This document shows, in pieces, positions 14,668 through 22,610 of a DNA stretch of 64,000 nt. A model generated the notes under the pieces. The model saw only the letters and a list, made by a program, of their open reading frames with translations, searched no databases and was not told the DNA's origin. Origin of the DNA: JAOUEA01 sp963821935 (GTDB lineage: Bacteria; Actinomycetota; UBA4738; HRBIN12). Position 1 is the stretch's first letter, and the number at the start of each line of letters is the position of its first letter. The position numbers and the translations under genes were made by a program. The stretch lies in the NCBI GenBank assembly GCA_963821935.1, contig CAWGFM010000005.1, forward strand, positions 1,364,001-1,428,000, in the 5' to 3' direction.

Positions 14668-15890
14668 GCGCGGCCCTGGCGTGCGAGCGCCGGTGCCTCA
14701 TCGAAGAGCCGGCCCATGATCTGCTGCAGGGGCCACCTGCCGCCGACCTTGCGCCAGTCGCTGTTGGCGAGCACCACGACCCCCGTTTCGCTCCGAGGAT
14801 CGAAGAACGCGAGGGTCGAGACGCCCTGGTCGCCGCCGTTGTGTCCCCACACCGCTCGTCCCTGGAGCTGATACCGGTACCAGATCAGGCCCTGGCCCTG
14901 CGCGATGCCCGGAAGCTGCGGCCTGAGCAGCGCACGGACCGACGACGCGCGAAGCACCCTGGTTCCGTCCCAGCGTCCTCCGTGCATCACCATCCCCATG
15001 TGCGCGCCGAACGCGCGCGCCGTCGCGCGCAGGGCGCCGTCGGGATAGTCCGGGTATCCATACTGCCCGTAGGCAACGTAGCGACCGTCGGAGGCCTTCC
15101 AGCGGTAGGGCATGGCGACGTCGCGCCGCGGCACGTCGGCCAGATGCCAGCCCGCACGTCCCATGCCCAAGGGCTGGAAGATCCGTTCCTCGCACCATCG
15201 ATCGAACCCCATGCCGCTCGCCGCCTCGACCAGGTAGGCGGCGAGGGAGGCGCCCACGTTCGAATAGACGTACGTGGTGCCGGGCCTGCGCTGGGAGAAG
15301 TTCGCCTGGCGGAAGTACCGGCGTCCCGGGACCAGGTAGTCCCGCAGGAAGCTCGCGAGTGCGATCGTGGAATCACCGTCGACGTAGAGGTCGTCCCATA
15401 CCGCCCACCGGTCGAGGATGCCCGAGGTGTGCGTCAGCAACTGGCGCACGGTGATCGGACGCTGTGGATGGGCGGGCAGGCGCACGGAGAACGGCAGCAC
15501 GCCGTCGATGTCGTCGTCCAAGGCGAACAGCCCGTCTTCGACCGCCTGCATCACCGCGGTGGAGATCACCGTCTTCGATACCGATGCCAGCATGAACAGG
15601 GTGTCGCGTCGAACCGGTTGGTCGCGCCAGATGTGGGCGAGACCGAATCCACGGGCCCATGCGACGTGCCGGCCCATCACGACACAGGCCGACACACCCG
15701 GGATCCTGCCCGCAGACATCCGTTCCCGGATGAACCCGCCGACCGGATCGTCCGGGGCAGGGATGGTGGGCGGCGGGCCCGCGATGGACCGGAGCGGCCG
15801 CAGCGCCACGCCCGCAGCGGCTACGGAGCCGGCCGCCAACAGCTGCCGCCGCGTCAGGCCGTGACGATCGGGGCGGGGGAGCGCACCCAT
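14664..15890 (-). CDS. Tat-exported beta-lactamase-family serine hydrolase
   Basis: 408 residues from ATG 15890. The N-terminus LTRRQLLAAGSVAAAGVAL is a Tat-type signal. Class C beta-lactamase/DD-peptidase motifs: SVSK (catalytic Ser and Lys, in LASVSKTVI), Tyr-Ser-Asn in YVYSNVG and HNGG in WGHNGGDQGV replacing the KTG box. Such proteins act as esterases, DD-peptidases or amidases outside the membrane; antibiotic cleavage is not implied. The start shares one base with the stop of the upstream VanY paralog, and the stop overlaps the methyltransferase, so all are coupled. A longer reading upstream overlaps the VanY gene and is rejected. Confidence 0.87.
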   Translation of the reverse strand: MGALPRPDRHGLTRRQLLAAGSVAAAGVALRPLRSIAGPPPTIPAPDDPVGGFIRERMSAGRIPGVSACVVMGRHVAWARGFGLAHIWRDQPVRRDTLFMLASVSKTVISTAVMQAVEDGLFALDDDIDGVLPFSVRLPAHPQRPITVRQLLTHTSGILDRWAVWDDLYVDGDSTIALASFLRDYLVPGRRYFRQANFSQRRPGTTYVYSNVGASLAAYLVEAASGMGFDRWCEERIFQPLGMGRAGWHLADVPRRDVAMPYRWKASDGRYVAYGQYGYPDYPDGALRATARAFGAHMGMVMHGGRWDGTRVLRASSVRALLRPQLPGIAQGQGLIWYRYQLQGRAVWGHNGGDQGVSTLAFFDPRSETGVVVLANSDWRKVGGRWPLQQIMGRLFDEAPALARQGRA

Positions 15891-17128
15891 CAGCGCACCC
15901 CGACCGTCTCGCCGTACTCGAAGTGCATGCCGTCGGGGATCAGGAAATCCCCGCCCCATTGGAACCCGTGCCGTTCGAAGATGTTCACGATGCGCTCGTC
16001 CATGGTGGGTGTGGCGCCGTAGGCGTTCGTCGCGGCGTTGATGTCGATGGCCGCACCGTATGCGTGGAATGACGGCGGCGCGGTGGGGCTGCGCGCCACC
16101 GTCCGGGCGTTCCAACACCCGTTGTAGGTCTGCAGCAGACCGGCGAGGCCCTCGCGCTCCACGTCACGCAGCGCGGGGATCAACGACGACAGGAACGAGT
16201 CGTGGCATGTCACGCGGCCCAGCACCGGCACCGCGCGCGTGACGATGTTGGACCGGACCCATGCCGGCTGGATCGTGAGCTGCGCGGGATCGAGGCGATC
16301 GGGCCGGGCGGCGAACTCCCCGAACTCCTCCTTGAGCACGATCGGCGGGTTCACCCCGCTGGCGACCCGCATGTACGGCGTGTCGCCAGGCTTCTCCACT
16401 CGCAACGGCGTGCCATCCGGCAGCAGCGGTGTGAGCTCGTCGGCGAACCGCTCCAGGCTTGGTGCGCCGTCGGGCAGCGCCAACAGGTAGCGGTCATCCA
16501 CGACCCCCAGGGTCTCGCCGACTTCACGCGATACGAGCAGCTCGCTCCAGCCGATCGCCTCGTCCGGGGCGATCGCGCCGATCGTGATCTGGTGGTCGTC
16601 GAAGGCCATCGTGCCGCCGACGCCGATACCCCGCAGGGCCGCGCTTCGTGTCGAGATCACGCCGTCGCCACGGTCGAGCGCGCCGATCACGTCGTCGCGG
16701 ATGTCGGCGGCCAGGAACGGCTCGTACTCGAGCGGGTTGACCGCGAACGCGTCGATCGGGATCGCGAACGACGCGTCGGGTTCGTCGACGACGTCGCCGT
16801 TGGCATCGGTGGAGCGCGTCATCCAGCGGGTGTCTCCGGCGATCACGACGGCTGCGGTGAACAGATCCAGGGTTCGAACACGCGCCCGGAAGTCCGAGGC
16901 GAACCCGCCGGAGATCCACGCCAGGTACGCCGGGGGGGCGGGCGCCACCGCTGATCCCCCGGTGCCCTGGCCGGCGGCCTCGGCCCCCAGGTCGGCATCG
17001 CGGCTCGTCGTGGTCGGCGTGCCCGGAGAGGAGTCGAGGAACGTGTAGGTCAGGGTGGCGATGATCGCCACGGTGAGCAGCGCCACGAAGACCCATCGGC
17101 GCCGAGCGGGCGCAACCACCGTCGTCAT
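15890..17128 (-). CDS. VanY-type (M15) peptidase with FtsX/MacB-like N-terminal region, paralog B
   Basis: 412 residues, first gene of the five-gene operon. An N-terminal membrane anchor (WVFVALLTVAIIATLTYTF) is followed by the same FtsX/MacB-like middle as paralog A (GDTRWMTRSTDANGD; LRGIGVGGTMAFDDHQITIG) and a C-terminal M15 domain with SFHAYGAAIDIN and PDGMHFEYGE. The two paralogs share PPAYL at the mature start, KE.FGEFAA in the middle and a CxxxCW/Y pair, so they arose by duplication. Expected to trim D-Ala from muropeptides. The 48 bases between this start and the cyclase-ATPase stop carry nothing obvious. Confidence 0.82.
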   Translation of the reverse strand: MTTVVAPARRRWVFVALLTVAIIATLTYTFLDSSPGTPTTTSRDADLGAEAAGQGTGGSAVAPAPPAYLAWISGGFASDFRARVRTLDLFTAAVVIAGDTRWMTRSTDANGDVVDEPDASFAIPIDAFAVNPLEYEPFLAADIRDDVIGALDRGDGVISTRSAALRGIGVGGTMAFDDHQITIGAIAPDEAIGWSELLVSREVGETLGVVDDRYLLALPDGAPSLERFADELTPLLPDGTPLRVEKPGDTPYMRVASGVNPPIVLKEEFGEFAARPDRLDPAQLTIQPAWVRSNIVTRAVPVLGRVTCHDSFLSSLIPALRDVEREGLAGLLQTYNGCWNARTVARSPTAPPSFHAYGAAIDINAATNAYGATPTMDERIVNIFERHGFQWGGDFLIPDGMHFEYGETVGVR

Positions 17129-17176
17129 GGTCGGAGCCTACGCCGGGACGCAGGAAGCACCCAAGCCGGCGATGTC

Positions 17177-20100
17177 CTACGGACGCCTCGCGTGAACGGA
17201 AGGCTGCGCGAGCGGCACGAGGACGACCTGGTGATCTCTGGCCGGCGTCTGCAGCCGGTCCAGCACACGTCGTGCCCGGGCGATGGCCTGCGACGCCCCT
17301 CGGCGATCTCCTTCGCGCCGAAGGGCTTCTGCCTGCAACGCCAGGGCGCGAGCCAACCAGACCGTCCATCCCAACGACTGCCACCGCTGCACGGCATCCT
17401 CGAAGGCGACGATCGCTCCACCGTCCGCGTCCTCAAGCAGTCCCGCCAACCCCCGGTTCTCGGCTTCGATGGCGCTGGCCGTCACGCCGGCACTCGGTCG
17501 TCGATGACTTCGCGGCTTGCGCCCCGACAGCAGCAGGGCCTGGTCGTGGGCTGCCCGAGCGACCGACAGTGTCCCCGTCGCTCCGGCGCTGCGTGCCAGG
17601 GCGACCGCCTCCGTCAAGGCCTCGATGGCTCCGGCCCGCCCGGCGCCGAGGGCGGCTCGACCCGCCACCAGCACCCCCACCGGTTCGATGAGACGTTCGC
17701 CACTCGCGCGGGCTGCCGCCGTTGCCGCTCCGGCGGGTTCGCTCACCCGAGCCCACGATCCGCGATCGAGCAGCACCTCGGCAGCCAGCAGGTCCGCCTC
17801 CAGCAGCTCGGTCCGATCGCCGGAACTCGTCAGCGCCCGGCGGCACGCCGCCATCATCCTGGTCGCCTTCCTCGGGTCGCCGGAACGCACGGCGGCTCGC
17901 GCCCCCGCCCCGCGTGCCAGGGCCTGGACCCGTCCTGACCCGATCCGTCGGCCGAACGCCACCGCCTCGACCGACGCTCGCTCGGCCTCCTTCCACGGGC
18001 AGGCCGCCGCCGAGGCGAGGGCCTCGATGAGCAGCGTGTCGGCTTCGGCGTACCGGTCGCCGCCTTCGATCGTGATGGGGCGCGCCTCCCGCATGATCGC
18101 GATGGCGTCTTCGTGCTCACCGCAGTAGTAGCGGTAGTAACCGAGCGTTCGCAGCAATGCGGCGCGAGCTCGCAGATCTCCTTCGCCCTCCACCAGCTTC
18201 TTCGCCTCGCGGTACCAGTGATGGAACTCTTCGCCTCCGATCGTGCTGAGCATGTAGGCCAGATCCTGGGCCGCGATGACCCGTCCCCAACGATCTCCGG
18301 CCTCCACGAAGAGGCCGTGCGCCGTGCGCAGGTGATCGAGCCCCTGGGCGTAATCGGTGAGGGTTGCGATCTCGGACAATCGATGGGTTGCCCACGCTTG
18401 GCCCGATACATCGCCGGCGGTCTCGAAGTACGCGAGCGCGCGGGTGAGGAGGTCACGGGCCAGCGCGACGTCACCGACGTCGGATTCGACACGGCCGAGG
18501 GAGACCAGCGCCCGAGCACCCAGCTGCTCGTCGCCGAGACCCTCGGCCAGCGCGCGTGCCTCGGAGGCTGCCGTGGCCGCCTCACGATGCCGCCCCAGCT
18601 CGATCAGGCTCTCTGCTCGACCGATGGCGAGGCGGGCTCGCAGGGCGGGATCGACCTCACCGGGAGCCGAGTCGGCCACCTCGAGCGCTCTCGCATAGAT
18701 GGCCTCAGCCTGCACGGCCTGCGACGCCAGCGTCGCATCGCCCCACCGCCCCAGGTACGTGGCCGCCGACCGGGCCAGGCCCGCCGGCACGATGCCGGCG
18801 CTCGTTGCCCGACACAGGCGCCACGCTTCCGTGTAGTGGTGCGCGAGGTCGTCCACGGGCTCGCTGGGGAAGTTGGCCTCGTCACGGATCCAGTGGGCGA
18901 CCTCGAGGTGCAGGCGGGCGCGTTCGCCTCGAGGAAGGGATCCGTACGCCACGTCACGGATCAAGGCGTGCTTGAACACGTACTCGTTCGAACCCTTGGC
19001 ATGCGATCCGCGACGTCTGCGCACCAGGTCGCGGGACACGAGCCCCCGCACGACCTTCGGGACATCGGCGTCGGGCGCCAGCCGTCGCAGGAGCCGGTCC
19101 CAGGAGATCTCTCCCGAGACCGAGGCGCACTGCAGCACCCGTTTCTCCTCCGAGGGGAGTCCGTCCAGCCGTGCCGCGATCATGGCCCGCACGGTCGTCG
19201 GGACACGATCGAGCATCTGGGGATCGGCAACGACCCATCCCGAGCTCGTCGAGACCAGCGCCCCCGCCTCCATCAGCATGCTGAGGCTCTCTTCGAGGAA
19301 GAGCGGATTGCCTCCTGCACGCGTGACCACCCGGCGCAGGGCCGGCGTGATCGCCTGCTTCCCCAGGGCGAGCGAGGCCAACTCTCCCATGGCATCGTCG
19401 GGGATCGCGTCGAGCTCGATGCGAGCCAGCCCCTTCAGGCGATGCAGTCCTTCCGACCTCGACAGGCCCACGATGAGCAGCGGCCCGGACCACCCGAGGG
19501 ATCGGACGGAGACGAGGGCCCCAACCACTGCCGGATCGGCCCACTGAAGGTCATCGAGCAGGACGACGACCGTGCGCTCACGTGCGAGTCCCTCCAGGAC
19601 CGTGCGAGCGGCGGCGAGGGCATCCTGGGTGCCCGTGGAGCCGTGACCGTCGGAGTGCGCGTCGACCCCGAGCAGCAGCGCGAGTCCTCGTACCAGCGGG
19701 CGCGTGTCCCCACCCGTGCCGACCCGCCTGGCGAGTGCGTGGATCCTTCGGGTACCGGCCGAGGCGGCCGACCCAGGGGAGATGCCGGCGACCTCACCGA
19801 TGGCCGCCGCGAGCGGCGACAGCGCGACCTGCTTGCCGTAGGCCGTCGATCGGCCGGCGAGCACCAGCGTGTCGGGGTGACGCCGAGTGAACTCCGATGC
19901 CAGCCGGGTCTTGCCAGCGCCGGGCTCGGCGCTCACGATCACGACACGCGCACGACCTTCCTCGCGAACCGCACGGAGCTCGGCCGACAATCGCTCCAGC
20001 TGGGATTCCCGATCCACGAACTGGGCTCCGACGCTCGGGGTCGCCCGTCCGGCCGGGAACGACGTGCGAGGGGAGCGCGCTTCGTACGCGGCCACCGGTT

Positions 20101-20629
20101 GTGGCTTGCCCTTGGCTTGGTACAGGCGCCGCCGGCCGAACCGGATCGCGTGCCGGGTGCGGCGCCATGTGCCTTCCTCCACCAACACCGCGCCGGCAGG
20201 CGCCATGTCGGACAGACGCGATGCCGTGTTGACGACGTCGCCGATCACGGCGATCCCCGACGGTTCCGGTGACGGCCCGACCATCACCTCGCCGGAGTTG
20301 ACGCCCGAATGGACCTCCGGGATCGACAGCCCGGATCTGCCCTCGTTCAGCTCGCGGATGCGGTCCCGCACGGCCAGTGCGGCACGGACGGCTCGTTCGG
20401 CATCGTCCTCGTGCGCGGTGGGCACGCCGAACAGCGCCATGAATCCGTCGCCCTGGATCTGCGGGACCGTGCCGCCGTGGTCTTCCACGACGCGCTGGAG
20501 CTCGGCCATCGTGGGCCGGATGAACGAATACACCTCTTCGGGATCCAGCGTGGACGCGAGAGCCGTGTACCCCGTGAGATCGGCGAAGAGCAGGGTGACG
20601 AGCTTGCGCTCCCCACGCGCCTCAGGCAT
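17177..20629 (-). CDS. Cyclase-AAA ATPase-TPR signalling protein
   Basis: 1150 residues. Domain order: class III cyclase (1-180, FADLTGYTALAS and QGDGFMALFG), an AAA/STAND ATPase (about 205-480, Walker A SAEPGAGKTRLAS, Walker B VVLLDDLQWADP), then a long TPR-like helical solenoid. This resembles mycobacterial multidomain cyclases. The two residues that normally select adenine are Gln (Lys position before QGDG) and Ala (Asp position before VIGDVVN), so cyclase activity or specificity is doubtful, though metal Asp and the Asn/Arg pair (VVNTASRL) remain. Its start overlaps the previous gene by 8 bases. Likely an ATP-driven sensor-effector hub. Confidence 0.87.
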   Translation of the reverse strand: MPEARGERKLVTLLFADLTGYTALASTLDPEEVYSFIRPTMAELQRVVEDHGGTVPQIQGDGFMALFGVPTAHEDDAERAVRAALAVRDRIRELNEGRSGLSIPEVHSGVNSGEVMVGPSPEPSGIAVIGDVVNTASRLSDMAPAGAVLVEEGTWRRTRHAIRFGRRRLYQAKGKPQPVAAYEARSPRTSFPAGRATPSVGAQFVDRESQLERLSAELRAVREEGRARVVIVSAEPGAGKTRLASEFTRRHPDTLVLAGRSTAYGKQVALSPLAAAIGEVAGISPGSAASAGTRRIHALARRVGTGGDTRPLVRGLALLLGVDAHSDGHGSTGTQDALAAARTVLEGLARERTVVVLLDDLQWADPAVVGALVSVRSLGWSGPLLIVGLSRSEGLHRLKGLARIELDAIPDDAMGELASLALGKQAITPALRRVVTRAGGNPLFLEESLSMLMEAGALVSTSSGWVVADPQMLDRVPTTVRAMIAARLDGLPSEEKRVLQCASVSGEISWDRLLRRLAPDADVPKVVRGLVSRDLVRRRRGSHAKGSNEYVFKHALIRDVAYGSLPRGERARLHLEVAHWIRDEANFPSEPVDDLAHHYTEAWRLCRATSAGIVPAGLARSAATYLGRWGDATLASQAVQAEAIYARALEVADSAPGEVDPALRARLAIGRAESLIELGRHREAATAASEARALAEGLGDEQLGARALVSLGRVESDVGDVALARDLLTRALAYFETAGDVSGQAWATHRLSEIATLTDYAQGLDHLRTAHGLFVEAGDRWGRVIAAQDLAYMLSTIGGEEFHHWYREAKKLVEGEGDLRARAALLRTLGYYRYYCGEHEDAIAIMREARPITIEGGDRYAEADTLLIEALASAAACPWKEAERASVEAVAFGRRIGSGRVQALARGAGARAAVRSGDPRKATRMMAACRRALTSSGDRTELLEADLLAAEVLLDRGSWARVSEPAGAATAAARASGERLIEPVGVLVAGRAALGAGRAGAIEALTEAVALARSAGATGTLSVARAAHDQALLLSGRKPRSHRRPSAGVTASAIEAENRGLAGLLEDADGGAIVAFEDAVQRWQSLGWTVWLARALALQAEALRREGDRRGASQAIARARRVLDRLQTPARDHQVVLVPLAQPSVHARRP

Positions 20630-21200
20630 CGTCCTCCGGTTCGTCGTCGCCCTCGCCGGTGTCCGCCTTCGCCAAGAGCATCTCGTCGACGCCCGCGACG
20701 GAACCCAGACGCGTGATCGCCAGGTCGAGCTTGTCCTCGAAGTTGGAACCGAGCTCCACCAGCAGCTGGAAGGCTCCGATCACGCGCGCCGCGCCCATGA
20801 AGGGCCGGTTGTCGTTGAATTCCTTCGCGATGTCCTCGAGCACCACTCTCGGCCTCCGGTCGCACCTGATGCGGCAGATCGCGCAGTAGCGAGGACTGCG
20901 GCGCTTCGGGCCACGACGCTGCCCCTGTGAGTTCTTGTAGACCGAGCCCTCGGTCGCGTAGTCGGAGCGGATGCCCGCGTCGAACAGGAACGACCCCGTG
21001 TAGTCCACCAGGCCCTCCAGGTCGTCGGCGGCGAAGTGCGCGAATCCCTGGAAGTCGCCCTCGAACAACGACGCGAAGAACACCGGCCCGTGCTCGGGAT
21101 CGAGGTCCGGCTGCAGCTGCTCGATGACCGTCGCGGGATCCGGGTTGTCCCCCTCGTACAGGAAGACGAACGCATGAACTCCTTGATACGGACCAGGCAC
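20622..21200 (-). CDS. Hypothetical protein coupled to the cyclase-ATPase
   Basis: 192 residues from GTG 21200, which follows GAGGAGG at good spacing; an upstream ATG in frame lacks one. The first ~75 residues (GVHAFVFLYEGDNPDPATV to GLVDYTGSFLF) look like an alpha/beta domain for binding or comparing small signals; the middle is basic with a CAICRIRCDRR cluster that could hold zinc or a redox pair; the C-terminal part is helical and ends acidic (GEGDDEPEDDA). Not recognised. The 8-base overlap with the cyclase gene argues for a stoichiometric partner. Confidence 0.68.
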   Translation of the reverse strand: MPGPYQGVHAFVFLYEGDNPDPATVIEQLQPDLDPEHGPVFFASLFEGDFQGFAHFAADDLEGLVDYTGSFLFDAGIRSDYATEGSVYKNSQGQRRGPKRRSPRYCAICRIRCDRRPRVVLEDIAKEFNDNRPFMGAARVIGAFQLLVELGSNFEDKLDLAITRLGSVAGVDEMLLAKADTGEGDDEPEDDA

Positions 21201-21509
21201 GGCGACCTCCTCGATCGATCCACGATCATGCTCTGGGAACAACGGTCACTTTGACCGTCCCCGAGGCGGCGTGCAAGCCGACAGCGTGAGCTGGCTCACG
21301 GTTTATCCCCCGGGTGGACCTCCGTGCATCCCCACACCGGATCGCAGAATCGGCCGCCCTGGGGATTACGACCTGTGATGAGGCCGGGGTAGTCTGCGCT
21401 CCCGTTCGTGACGAGCCCAGTCAGCTCGAGCGACCTCCCCTTCCCACGTGAACCGCGCCGTCGACGTGGCGTGTGCGGTCCAGGACATGTCGAAAGGAAG
21501 GGATCGCCC
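21201..21509. other. 309-base divergent intergenic region
   Basis: Separates the cyclase-ATPase operon (minus) from the Tad pilus operon (plus). It holds the CRP/GlxR-like palindrome at 21285-21300 and otherwise no open frame I trust; a frame extending the TadZ gene upstream to 21408 is Arg/Pro-rich and lacks family similarity. Promoters for both operons must lie here; I could not assign -10 boxes with confidence. Confidence 0.6.
21285..21300. promoter_or_regulatory. CRP/GlxR-like palindrome
   Basis: CGTGAGCTGGCTCACG is a perfect 16-base palindrome apart from its TG centre and contains GTGA-N6-TCAC, the core of the CRP/GlxR consensus. It lies 85 bases upstream of the start at 21200 and about 210 bases upstream of the TadZ start. 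Binding by a cAMP-receptor-type regulator is inferred from the motif alone. Confidence 0.5.
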
Positions 21510-22610
21510 GTGCACGACGTGGCGACGGTGGTGCTCGCTCTCGAGACCTCCGACGTAGCCGAGGAGGTCATGCACTTCCTCGATCGATCTGGGCAGGCTC
21601 GCGTTGTGGCCACCGCGGCCGACGACCGCCAGCTGATCGAAGCCGTCCGGCAACTCTCACCCGACGTGGTGGTGGCGCAACCGGGGTTGGTCGATCCGGC
21701 CGCCGTCACGGGTACCGCCATCCTGGCGCTCGACACACGCGAGACCGTCTCGTCGCTGCGCACGGCGATCCGGGTGGGCGCCGGCGGGTACTTCCTGTGG
21801 CCCGGCGATCGGGATCAGCTCGCCCGTTCGGTCGCCTCCACCGTCGTCGCGCCGGTGCCCCAGGACCGGCGGGCCGTGGTCGTGGCTGTGCACGGTGCGC
21901 GTGGTGGTGTCGGTGCCACCTTCATCGCGACCCACCTGGCGGCGGCGTTCGCCCGACGGGGTTCGTGCGTGGTGCTCGACGCCGACCCGCTGTACGGGGA
22001 CGTCTCTGCTGCCGTGGGCATGCCACAGGAAGGTCTGCACACGCTCGCGGATCTGGCCCCGTTGGCCGATGAGTTGGCGCCCGCCCAGCTCGACGAGGCG
22101 CTGTGGACCCACCAAGAAGGGTTCAGGGTGCTGGCGGGGCCCTCGCCCGAGCACTCGGCCGAGATCAGCGGCGATGTCCTGCAACGGATCGTCGACGTCG
22201 CGGCCGCCGGAGCGGACGCCGTCGTCGTGCACCTGCCGCGAGCGCTCGATGCACTGGCACGGGTCGGCCTGCGATCGGCCGACCGTATCGTCGAGGTGCT
22301 ATCGCTCGACGTGCTGTCTTTCCGGGCAGCCAGCCGTGCCATCGAGGCGTTCGACCCGCTGGGAGTGACCGCCCGCGTGGGGTTCGTAGTCAACCGGGCC
22401 TCCAGAGGCGAGATCACGGTCGGCGATGTCGCCAGGGTCTTCGACGCCCAGCCGCTCGCGGTCATGCCGGTCGACCGAGGTGTGAGCCGGGCCCAGGACC
22501 ACGGCCGACTCATGCCCGCCAAGGGACGGACCGGTCGCCGGTTCGACCGGCTCGCGATGCGCGTGCTCGAGGTGCCGGCGAGCGGCGGGGTGGAGGCAGT
22601 GGCATCGTGA
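21510..22610 (+). CDS. tadZ: CpaE/TadZ-like pilus localisation ATPase
   Basis: 366 residues from GTG 21510 (GAAAGGAAGGGA upstream). An N-terminal receiver-like domain (about 1-110) is followed by a MinD/ParA-like domain with the deviant P-loop HGARGGVGATFIATHLA, whose first Lys is missing as usual in CpaE, and VVLDADPLYGDVSAAVGM. The family places the Tad machine at its cellular site. It matches the Ssd (Rv3660c) position of the mycobacterial locus as I recall. Stop overlaps the GTG of the ATPase gene, opening a tightly packed seven-gene operon. Confidence 0.87.
   Translation: MHDVATVVLALETSDVAEEVMHFLDRSGQARVVATAADDRQLIEAVRQLSPDVVVAQPGLVDPAAVTGTAILALDTRETVSSLRTAIRVGAGGYFLWPGDRDQLARSVASTVVAPVPQDRRAVVVAVHGARGGVGATFIATHLAAAFARRGSCVVLDADPLYGDVSAAVGMPQEGLHTLADLAPLADELAPAQLDEALWTHQEGFRVLAGPSPEHSAEISGDVLQRIVDVAAAGADAVVVHLPRALDALARVGLRSADRIVEVLSLDVLSFRAASRAIEAFDPLGVTARVGFVVNRASRGEITVGDVARVFDAQPLAVMPVDRGVSRAQDHGRLMPAKGRTGRRFDRLAMRVLEVPASGGVEAVAS

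Noticed and set aside
14664..15890. Antibiotic-resistance beta-lactamase
   Set aside because: Motifs are of the broad class C-like esterase/DD-peptidase family with HNGG instead of KTG; resistance cannot be claimed.
18113..20272. 719-codon open frame on the plus strand
   Set aside because: Antisense to the cyclase-ATPase gene; composition is Arg/Gly/His-rich with no domain.
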